Part shown: positions 20,285 through 32,200 of the stretch, piece after piece
Position numbering within the stretch: the first letter of the stretch is position 1
Layout of the letters: each line of letters starts with the position of its first letter
Source of the DNA: Branchiostoma floridae
Lineage: Eukaryota > Chordata > Leptocardii > Amphioxiformes > Branchiostomatidae
Direction: 5' to 3'
DNA: 64,000 nucleotides
NCBI RefSeq assembly: GCF_000003815.2
Contig: NC_049997.1
Span: 13,394,261-13,458,260 of the forward strand
Made by a program: the position numbers and the translations under genes
The notes under the pieces: model-generated
Database searches by the model: none
Told to the model about the DNA's origin: nothing
The model's input: only the letters and a program-made list of their open reading frames with translations

Positions 20285-23200
20285 CTACAGAGAAGAAAGA
20301 AAATGACATTTCAGAAACATCAATTTCATGTGACTTTGACATTCTGAAAAATGAAACAACAACTTAGTAAGTAGCCTGGATTCCAGACCCTTGAAATATA
20401 TCATGTGAGGGATTACAATCACTTCAGCTGGGGGAGAAACTTTTGTCCTGACCCCCAAAGTTGGCGCAGCATTCCTGGAAAATTTTAAAGCCTAGACCCT
20501 CTGAAACGCTATTTCCTGCATTTTGAGGGTTAGATTTTGCTCACAGAGGATGGAATGGGCAAATTTTTGGTCCCCAGCTGCAAAATTCCGTCAAAGGACG
20601 GAGGGACGGAAGGACGGGTGCTGGCCACAACAGTGATTATACCTCAAGAAGCCAATGTGTGCAAGAAAATTTGAGACATGGTTCAAACTCTAGGAGCTGG
20701 CTAACTATCGTCACATGCCTTATCAAACATCCAGATTATCTACTAAGAAATTAACAAGAAAACAGAGAGCTTAAAGAAAAATTTGCATCTTGCTAGATAT
20801 TCATCTGATATGGTGTAAAACAAGGTAGAGAAAAAAAGAGACTCTTTTTACACAACCATTGCTTTATTCTCACCGATGTTTCAGTGACCGAATGTCACCT
20901 TCTTCAGGGCAATTCTGACTGGTTCACATTGTACTGTAGGACAGGTGTCACTGCTCACAGTTCAGATGTGGTCACAAAACATAAAGTATATGTGTAAGTA
21001 TTTTACGTTTTGTGACTGCATCTGAACTGTGAGCAGCGACACCTACCCTGCAGTACAATGTGAACTACTGTAGTCAGAATTGCCCTAGAAGAAGGTGACA
21101 GACAGTCACTGAAACGTCGGTGATAATAAAGCAATGGTTGTGCAAAAAGAGTCTCTTTATTCAGTTACGTACCAACCTGATGAAACTATTCAGGAAACAA
21201 GGTAGAGTTTCCAGCTTAAAGTTTATCTTCCAATCGAACAATTTTATTTATTGGACAACTATCAAATGCCAAAATAAAAATATCAGAATGTAATTGAATG
21301 TGTTATCTCACCTTCGACCCCGTAACCACTTGTCCAAGGTCATACAACATGGTGTCATCTTCCGAGCTGAAACAAACAAAAGACAATGAGTCAAACATAA
21401 ATTGTCTGAGCTATGCTATATAATAGTACATGAGAAACAATTGACTTTAAAAGGTTCAAATTTTAGTCAGCCCAATTAAAACCCCTTCTTGAAACCTAAT
21501 GTGCATATTGTCAATCTTTTCATAGTTACCTGACAAACTACAGTAGTTAGTTTAGTTCAATCCACAAATTATGCAATCAAGCATGGAAGAAACAGTCTTT
21601 TATCCGACACCCCTATGTACCTAATAGATGCTCTGACGACCCAATGTTCTGACACCCACATGTTGTAGCACCCCATAACCCTTATCCTATCATAGGTGTG
21701 TCAGAACATGGGGTAGTAAAAACATAGGGGCATCAGAACATAATACTGTTGGAACATACTGTAAGGCTGTCACAAAGGAATTGCAATACACAAAATAAAA
21801 CTATAATTCACAAACCACCAAAACTGCTATCATTACATGGGGAAGAAACAATGTTGATGTCAGCATTCAAGTATGTTCTAAGGAGTCTAAGACATGCTTT
21901 TATCTTTGTTAAAAAGATCAGAGTACCATTTACAAACTAAAGTGGTGTGGCTTCAGTATTCTAAGCAATGTAAAAATGCACTCACTAATCTTCAAAGCAC
22001 GGTAGTCAAAGGGGTTGAGCTCAACAGCTTCCTCTGCTCCATCAATGTTGATTCGATACTGAATGTGAAATGGGTTTTGAAAAATTATTTTAACATCATG
22101 TAACAATGTAAGTAAAGACTAGCAAAAAACTTTCCATTGCAAGCAAAATTAACAAGACATGCATGTATAATGCTAAATGTTCTGCAATTATTAGCATATG
22201 GTGTAAAATGACAGATGTTTTCTTCTAAATAACAAATTAAACACATTTTGCCTGATGCTGTGGCATACACTGTTAGAATGATTTTACATTGTGCAAATAC
22301 CAATACAGTGGAAAAACTGTCCATGAACTCTCTTATAAGTTATATCAGATTTGTCTATTGAGCATGATTAAAAAATGTGCAAAACTCAATCAAAATTAAT
22401 TTTGAACCAGACAGTTGAATAAAAAATACAACCAAGACAATACAAATATATATATCTATTTTGTTATACAATGTTGATTAAAACAGGATGAAACAAAACA
22501 AAAATATACAAGTTACAGTTACTGCAAAGAGAAACCACAAACAGACAAAAAATACCTCCCGTGAACTAGTAGTCTCTTCCATTGACCCCATGACCCAGAA
22601 TGTCTTTATGTCTGATATATGACTACATACATGTAGTTCTACCACCTCTGAACTCTACTTTCTCTTACTCCTCAAGTCTGAGTGTCTGACCTGTGTGGTG
22701 ACACCATCTTCCCATTCACTTCCTACCACTCTATTGACAGTGCATGTACTAGATAATTACAAAATTAACACACAAGAGCACAAACATCCAGACACACCAA
22801 AAACAAAACTTCCATACACAAACTAAGGCAACATTGCAACAATGTTTCCTGCGACCTTCACCACATACAAACGTCCCATGATGCACCACACCAAGATGGC
22901 CGCCATCATGCACCCCACCCAGATAAGCTGGGTTCTACTTACACTAACCTCCTTGTTTGGTGGAGGCTGGTTCTGATATGCTTTGATTTCAGACTGGGCG
23001 GCTGACAGAGAATCTTCCAAGGAAATCTTCTGGTCACGTTCCTGCTGTAGAAGAGCCTGCGCAGAAAAAAAAAAACAAGTCAAAAGAAATCCAACAAGAC
23101 ATAGACTGACTACAATACTCTGCCGACGGAGGTTTCCCTCCAGTCACAGAGTAGCAATACAGTAGAAGCCGTTAAATTGCACATCCTATTTGTCAGTGTA

Positions 23201-26200
23201 TCTTGTGCAATTATCCGGCTGGTGCAATAATGTAAAGTTAACCAGCTGGACTGCGCCGGTTTGGTATTTGGGGATTCCGTGCAGTTCATTGCAGTGCAAT
23301 TAACTGGCTTCTACTCTATTCATTTTTGTCCATAGCATAATGACAAGTCTCAATTCTTCTACATTTTTTAAATGTATCATTATAATAGCAGGAAAAGTCC
23401 CTTTATTCAAAATAACACTACTAAAAGATTTTTTAGCAATTTAAATCTAAAGATGCAAAAGATACAAATTCTCTTCAACACAGAATGAAGCTGAAATGTC
23501 AGTATAGTTTGTTACTGGTAATTCTGTCAAAAAACGTTAACCAATTTAAGTTCTATCTAGTACGTTATAGCTTATTATAAACCAAAGGACGTTTACCTAG
23601 GTGTTTATAGTCCGTGGCATGCGATGCAAAATAACAATGCACTATATTAAAGAAATGCATGCAGCAAACGTTTAAAACCCCATATACCTTACAGGCAAAG
23701 TTATTGTATGTACTGCTGAAAACCAATTTCTACATATCATTTACACTGTATGTTAAGAGCAGCATATTTCATGCAAACACAAAATATCTAAAAAATCGCA
23801 TTTATCAATAACTTAAGATTTCTTTCTGCCACATAGATCATCTAGGTACTTTAGTTTAAGACGCCCAAATTTATCTATGCTGTATCAGACTGTTCCCTTA
23901 CAAATGCACACTTCAGATACCAAGGTGTTCACAAGACATTCTTGATATTAAGGTCTCAATAACACTGTCTCATTTTCAATTTGGTAGTTTTAGGATAAGG
24001 GGTGGACATATCCAACATGACATTACAATATTTCTCAATACATTTACAATAATTTGTTTATCAATAAGAACATATAACATGGCAAAAAAAACAGACGTAC
24101 CTCCATTGTTGCCATCTCCTGTGCGATCGCTTCTCTAGCCTGTTCAGCCTCTTCTAGTCTGCAATTTTATCACAGAGAAATCATTTTGAGCACAGCAAGA
24201 TTAACACCCAAAACAAAGAAATTGTAAACAGTGTATACTACTGAAAAATATTAAGTCATTGTTATGCTATGAAATACTATGATACTAAGCCGACAAACGT
24301 GTTTTTCGTTGTAACAGGTTCTATGATTAACAAATATGACAAAAATTTACTCTAACTCCACAATTGAGGCAGGGCAAAGTATGATACGTAAATCTTTTTT
24401 TTAATATTCAAATGAAACATCTACAAAATTTGATGGTCTCCACATCCAGTGCTAGTTGGCAGTGGAAACCTGTCCTTGGTGCTGAATGACCAACACAAAG
24501 TTTTCTTAAGTTTGTTAATGAGAATATCCTTGGAAAGGCAATCCAATGATCAGGGTTGGAAAGTCCACGAGCACTAATGTCCAGGGCAAGTGAAAGTGCA
24601 GATTGGGCAAGTAAGATTTCTCTATTGTGTGAGACTTTGATTTACTTGCTGCTTTTTACAGTCATGACACCAAACAATGATCAACATAGAAGAATATAGG
24701 CAATAATTATAATTCTATTGCTGGAAGTAAAAATGCGTTAAATTATAAAGTGACATTCAAATTTGGGCAAGTGAAAAATTGGTTTGGGCAAGTAATTTTC
24801 TATGTGCTTAACTGATAGAATAAGTGAATTTTTGAAAACTTGTCCAACACGATGATAGTTTAGGAAAACACTTACTTTTTACTGAGGTTGTATATCTCTG
24901 GATCATCCTGTGGTATCTGTCTCTGGACTTCTGTGCTCTCTAACTCCATGGTCTGTATTGTTTTCTCTTCAATTGTGTCCTGTAGAAATGAAGTAAGTTA
25001 CTCTTTTAACACTTCCCTGAATAACACAATAAACAAGACTAGACCTGTCCTTGGTGCTGAACTATCTACATGTGTCTGCTATATGCTTAACATGATATAA
25101 GCGCGTCTTGCTAATAGTCAGGGTATGGGGCCTCTTTAAACAATAATGACAATGACAATGACAATGATGTTTATTGCATGTTCATGCCCCAATGGGGCTA
25201 AATGCATTAAGTTTGATATTAATTTTCTAAGTAATGGAAATAAAGACACCATTGAAATGGCAATGATTGTCTCTTACAGCCTTACTACAGGTGAACATAA
25301 GACAAACCAAGCCTGAGAAGAAATGGACTGGATGTTTTGTCCTATGGTTTAGCAGCAATTTTTGTTGTTGAAAGTTTTCTTTTTTTGCCCCTCACGCATT
25401 AGTCTTGGGGTCACCAGAGGATGTCATGTATAAAATTAGGTCAGTTTGGCCCAAACAGAGCATGGATTAAAACTCTAACCTGAGACTGTCCTGCTAAGAC
25501 TAGCTGCTCCCTCTGTGAGAGGTGCTGGTACTGCAGCTGTAGGGCCTGTAGCTGTGCCTCCCTTTCCTGTAACCCCCGAGCTGCATGGGAAAACTGCATC
25601 CTCAGGTGGTTCCGCTCTTCAAGCAGTGATGTCACCTAGAAATAGAGAATAGAAAAATTACAGTCACACTCTTGGAGATGGCCGCCAAAGTTCTTCTCTG
25701 GGAACTTGACGCAAAGAGAAAAAGGGGACGACCGAACCTGACACTTAAGAAAGTTTTGAAGGAGGAGGTCGGTTTAAAGGACTACAACTTGCTAGCCGCC
25801 ATTCTAGATAGAGATGCATGGGCGGACATAGTTAATGGCACCTCATATGAGGATGAATTGAACTAAACTTGGTAGCACTTACAAACTCTTGGTATTTGAC
25901 ACTTTTGTGTTTTACCATCAGACAGCTTATCAGTTAGAAAATAAAAATACATTGTAATAAACAAAGAACAAGCAAGGTAATTGAGTCACACACGTATAAA
26001 TAATATAATCGCAAATCATTTATCTGCGAGAAATGAGGACAAAGGATCCTTGAATGTCCAGACATGTATCTAAACCTCGCCACCGTTATCTACAACTACA
26101 ATTGCTGTCGACACCTATCTGCAAGATCCTGTGTAATAAGATCATGTGTCCGTAACTAGTGCAAGTTTACGTAAAGTGATTGGTCATCAGTATTGATCCT

Positions 26201-29200
26201 GAATAAGGCGACAGTGGTCTTTGAAAATTTGATCCGTGAGTAGTTTTGTGTTGTAAGAAAGTTTAGCATTGTTGTACTATGATTACTACCAACACAGACG
26301 AGCTTCCATGACATACGTATATAGCTCTAGTCTAATGTTGTGCACTGAAAAGCCTCAGAGACTATGTTAAATACATATAACGCTAGTTCACCTTTATCCA
26401 TGGGGTGACCTTTATCCGTTGTCTTTAAAAACAGCACATTTAGGAGTATTAAGCCAGCTGACAGTGTTTTCAAAATTGCAATATTTTCAAAATGTTCCGA
26501 TTTTAAACCACCTTCCGTCGACTTTATATCCCTAAATACGTTTTTTGTACAAACAATAGGTATAGAATATAGGTTACCCTCAGATAAAGGTGAACTAGCG
26601 TTAAACATGTAATGTATCCTCAGCAACTGTCAGAGTGACATTCACATTGAGTTAACTGTAACAATACAACAGTGCCCTCTACCTGTATGGACAGTTCCTG
26701 ACATCTCATGTCCCTCTGATGGACCCCCTCTAATGCCTGTTCCAGGGTTGTCTGTAACTGCTGCATGCTGGTGGTTGTTTCTGCACTCTTAGTAGCTTCA
26801 GCCTGGAAAAAATAGTGCAACAAAATTCAATAAGAAACAAGTTATCAAACATTTCATACCTGTTTTGACATAGTTGGAGATAAATTGAGTCTTTCTGAAT
26901 TAATTGTACTATTTGTTATTGTGGACTCTTTGCTAAGTCTGTGTATGCATTTTGCTACTTTCCTGCAAGACTTTGGACCCAGGCGAAACCAGCTTTCCAA
27001 TCCTGCAAGTCTCCAGTTACATCATTTTTCACCAGACATCCTACGTTACAAAATCAAAATTTGATGTAGATTTGCGCAAGCTGGAACAAAGTTGCACACA
27101 TCAAGGCAACCAAACAGATTGGAAACAATACCTATGTCAAAACACTTTGAAATTTCACTTTTAACAAAACTAAGCCTCAACCAAACATTTGGTACCACTC
27201 AGAAAATAATAGCTAAGACATGTGTGAGAATAAAAGAAGAATGCTGACACACAAAAGAGATTCTATCAAAGAGTTTATACATGTAGATAAAGTTTAGAGT
27301 TTGCCATTCTAGTCTCTACATGGCACAATAACTCACCTCTAGGTCCCTTGTCTGCTTCAGAAGTTCTTTCCTTTCTCTGACAATTTCTTCATACTCCATC
27401 TTGAGAGAAGCTAGCTGCTCATTCCTATCCTCCAATTCTCCCATCTTTGACCACAGCGACTTGACCTCTTCTTCCCTGCTCCTAACTTGCTCCTCAAACC
27501 CAACTTTCTCCACCTGGAATCTTGACAATTCTGCTTCTCTTTCTTGTAGTTGCAGTCTTACTGTGTTAAGATTCCTTTCCAAGTCTTCATACTGTTGTCT
27601 TAGAGATTCCACCTCCTTATCTGCAGTTTCTTTGCTTATTACGGAGTCTTCATATTTTTGCTGGAATGCAGCAACTTCTAGCTTTTCAGTCTGTAGGTCT
27701 CTCACTGCAGCAACGTATTGATCCTTGACAGACTCCAGCTCTTGATTCGCAGCATCACATTCAGCTTGTGCTTGGTCTAACTCTTGTTGCAGTTGGAGGA
27801 ACTGGTCCTGGAGTAAAACTAGCTCCTGTTTTGTCGACTCGTATCTGGCATTCCCATCATCATGCGACTGTCTGAGCATTTCAACCTCTCTCTTTGCTTC
27901 AACTTGCCGACTTTCCCATTCACTCTTTTCCTTTATGATGCTTTCTTGTGCAGAATTTGTTTCTTCCCTCAACCCATCTAATTCCTGTTGTGCTTTTTCC
28001 AACTGGTTTGCTAGGAAATCTTTCTCACTAGCCAAGCTGTGAACGTCACCGTTCAGGTCTTCGCACATCTGCTTTAACCTGTCATTCTCTGCAATGAGGA
28101 TATCTTCCTGTTTTGTCAGCCTCAGATTCAACTCCTCTAGCTCTGGTAACCTTGTCACTTTATTTGCAAGCTGTTCATTCACGGTCTGCAGTTTGTGCAC
28201 TCTCTCTACGAGGATCTCCTTTTCTTCGGTGAATTTTGCGATACTGGAATGTAGATACTCTCTCTCCTCACCGAGATCTCTGTCTCTCAGTTTCATATCA
28301 TCAAGCTCTTCCTTCTGGTTTTTAACACTAGCTTGCAAAGTTTCCACACTTGTCCGCAAGGACTCAACTTCTAGCTGAAGTCGTTGACCCTCTGCTGTTG
28401 CCGCATCCTTTTCCTGTGACAGTGTCGCTCGTTCTGTTCTCAGCTTGTCCAGGACCAGTTCTAGCTCTTCCCTGTCCTTCTCCAAACTGCTCAGTGCATC
28501 CGAATCCACCTTCCCTTCCAACTCTGCCACAAGACTCTTACAGGTGGTGTCCAGCCTTTCCTTATCTTGTACGAGACTTTCGACTTCCTTCTTCAAGTTG
28601 TTGTTCTCTGACTCAGAGGTCTGCTTTGCCCTCTGAAGTTCTAACAGCTGGTCTTTCAGGTCTTCTACCTGGTTCTCTAACTCCCCTTTGTCCCATGATG
28701 CATTCTCTACCTCGTTCCTGAGTATGCTGTTCTCTCTATCCGAAGTGTCCTTGGACTTCTTAAGCTCGTCGAAATCTAGCTGCAAGGACTCCAGCTCACT
28801 CTCAAGACCGTCTTTCTCCATCTCAAGATGCTCCAACTCCTTCTTTAGCTTGCTGCTCTCCATGTCCGATGACTCTTTTATCTTCTCAAGTTCTTCAAGT
28901 TTCTTCTGAAGGGAGTCCAACGTGCTTTGCAGACTCTCTCTTTCTGCTGCAAGATTTTGCATTTCTTTCTTCAACTTTCCACTGTCTTCATCAGCCAAAG
29001 TCTTCTCCTCTTTAAGATCTTCCATCTGGGATTTAAGTGTATCTAACTGATCTTCAAAGTCATCTTTTTCTGTAACCAGCCTTTCCATTCTTGTCTTTAA
29101 CTCTTCGTTTTCCAATGAGAGAGACTCCTTTTCCTTTCCGAGCTTTAGGGTCTCCTCTCCTTTTAACTGGGTATCATGCAGAAGTTTCTTATTCTCATCT

Positions 29201-32200
29201 TCAAGTTTCTTGTTATCACTATTCAGTTTTTCTATGTCACCAACTAAATCCTGATTCTCGGCCTGCAGTTCTTCCATTTTCTGTGAGAGGTCCTCGTTGT
29301 TCTGTGTCAGCTGCTCCATCTCTTTGGCAAGTTCTTCCTTCTCGTTCTCCAGCTTTTCACGATTGTCCTGCAGTTGCCATTTCGTCATCTCCAGGTCTTT
29401 CAGCTGTAGCGCCAGGTTCTCGCGCTCCTGGCGTAACGTCGTGAGCTGGGTCTCCATCGTGTGTCGTAGCTCTTCCATCTGGCTCTTCTCAACCCTATCA
29501 GACTGCTCCTGTGACAGGTTCCTTTCCAGCGTAGCTCGGTCCTGCTCAAGAATGGCCAAACTCTGCTGCAAGCTGTTCCTCTCTTCTTCCACCTGCACCA
29601 TCGCACGTTCCAATTTGTTCTTCTCCTCCTGTTGCTTCTCTAAGCTTTCTTGCAAGGTGTTGCTCTGCTCTTGCAGAAGTCCAAGTTTCCTCTCATACGA
29701 CATTCTGTCTTCTGTTGACTGAGACAACTTGTTCTCGACCTGCTGTTTGTCTTCATTGAGCAGACTGAACCTAGCTTCCAATTCGGATTTTTCCATACGG
29801 AGAGATGAAAGCTGCTCCCTTGTAGCTTCCACTTCCATCTGCAGTGCTTGTATCTTATCTTCCTGGGTGGATTTTTCATCGTGAACTTCTGAGGTTTTTT
29901 CTTCATACTGAACCAGTAAGGTCCTGAATTCCTCTTGCATCGTAGTCATTTGTTCCCCTAATGCTATTTTTTCTTGTTCAAATCTTGACGCTTCTTTAAG
30001 TTTCTGGCCTAGTGTGATATTCAACTTCTGCAGCTCAACATTGCTTTCTTCTATCTTTGCTATATTTTGCTGTAGGATTGTCATTTGTTCCCCTTTCATG
30101 GGTGACTGTTCCCTCTAGCTCATTCTTTTCTTCCATCAATTCTTTGGCATTCCTTTCCAGGTCAGCTCTTTCCTCGGTATCTTCTTCTTTTCTTGCGCAA
30201 TCCTTCGCATTTCTTCTTTAACTCGATCAGTTTTCCTTTAGCCCCCATGACCTTCTTCAAGGAATTTTTTTTTCCTTCCTCAGTTTGCAACTTTCTTCAT
30301 CTGACTGAGTCTTGCCGCTCATTTGGGTTTCTGCTGTCTCCAGCTTGACTGTGATCTGTTCTTTCTCCATCCTCAAGCTGTGCACTTCCTCTGGGGTTTC
30401 TGTGAAGCTTGTTTCCAGCTGTACTCTCTCAGACTTCACAGATTCTAGCTCTTCTGCCAACCTTTCCCTATCTTCTGTTACCTCCTTCAGACTCTGCATG
30501 TTATTGTTGAGCTGCTCCTCTAAGACACTATTAGACTGTCTTATCTCTGCTACTTCCTTCTCGAGTGCATTCTTCTCTGTAGCAATGGTTGATAACTGTT
30601 CAGCAAGTGTGTGTCTCTCGGTCTGTGCTGCTTCCAAGAAATCGCGAGCATGTCTCAATTCTTCTTGGATGCTCGTCATTTCCTGGGACCAGTTCTCTGA
30701 CTTTTCCATTCTCAAGCTTTCTAACTGTGACTGGAGAGCACTTCGCTCACTTTGGGTGGACTCCAGCTCTTGACTGTATCTTGCCAAGTCTTCTTCCAGC
30801 TTCTGCCTGACACCTTCCAGGCTTTCCATGGAGCTCTGCAGTTTTTGAACCTCGTCTAATGCTGCTGTCTTGTCTGTGTTAGCTTTCTCAAGATCTTCTG
30901 CCATTTTCTCCTTTTCAGACTGAAGAGTTTGGACATCATTTGCAGCCTGCATCAACTGCTGTTGTGCATTCTGATACTCTTCGGTAAGATTTCCTATGGA
31001 AATGCTAAGATTTTCACACTCCTTTGCTTCTTTCTCTCGTGCCACATTGCTTTCTTCAAGTTGTATTGAGAGATTTTCTTGTACAAATTTACTTGTGTTA
31101 AGCTGCTCATCCCTTTCTTCTAGTTGTACCATGAGTGTTTTTCTCTGTTCCTCAGTGTTGTTGTACTGTGCTTTCCACTGTTCTAGTTCTTCAGCCATCT
31201 TGGATCTTACTTCAGAGAAGCTAGCATCCATGTTAGCAACGGTCTCTTTTTCTTGCTGCAGTGCCTGAAGATGCTGCCTCATAGTTTCCATGGCTACATT
31301 CTGCTCTGTGATCTGATTGGTCAACACTTCCACTTGCTCTGCTGCTCCACTCAGCTCTTTTATCTGATTGGTCAGCTTCTGCACATGCTCAGTAGCTGCT
31401 TCCAGTTCACTTGCCTGCTCACTGATGGCCCTTTCTTTCTCCTCTACGTTGTTTTGACTTTCCTTGAATTTTTCATTCAGCGCTTTCAGTTGTTGGATTC
31501 GTAACTTCAGCTTCTCTTCCAGCTTACCTGCTCTTTCTTGCACCTTGCTGTGTTCTTCTTGTGCCTTTGTCATCTCTTCTTTAGACATGTTTAACTCCTT
31601 TTCAAGACTGTTACATCTCTCTTCCATATCAGTGAGACTATGACTCTTCTTCTCGAGTTCTTCCTTCAATGCTATCACCTGGTTCTCCTGTTCACCATAC
31701 CCCTGTCTTGTGTTCTTAAAGTCCTCCTTCGTTCTTTCAAGATCCTGTAACGCACTTCCAAGCTCAACTTCCTTTTGCTCCAAGACAACCTTCATTTGTG
31801 AAACTTCAGCATTTCTCTCATTTAGTTCCTGAGTGGCTGTTTTAAGTTGACTTTGTAGCTCGCCAACGTTCATTTGCAAAGCTCCCATCTCCGCATTTTT
31901 GTGTTCCAAGTGTGCCGATAACTCAACAAGCTTGGCGTCTTTGCCTGTTAACTCACTAGAGATGGCATCCATCTTGATCTTGAACTCATCGAACATGAAA
32001 GACTTTTCTTCCAGTTCCCTGGTCTTTACGGAAAGCTCCGAAGTCAACGTGTTGACTTGCGAATGCAACTCCTGGACCAATGTCCCGGTTTCCTGGTCTC
32101 GTGAAGACAGCTGAGCCGTCACTTGACCAATCTGTGCGTTCATCTGTTGGAGAAGAGTTTCCTTTTCTTCGACCAGCTGGTTTCGCGCAGACAGTTCTGA

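Noticed and set aside
30097-30273. A short intron explaining the golgb1 frame change
   Set aside because: The interval still reads as coiled coil in shifted frames and has no matching GT-AG pair that keeps it out.
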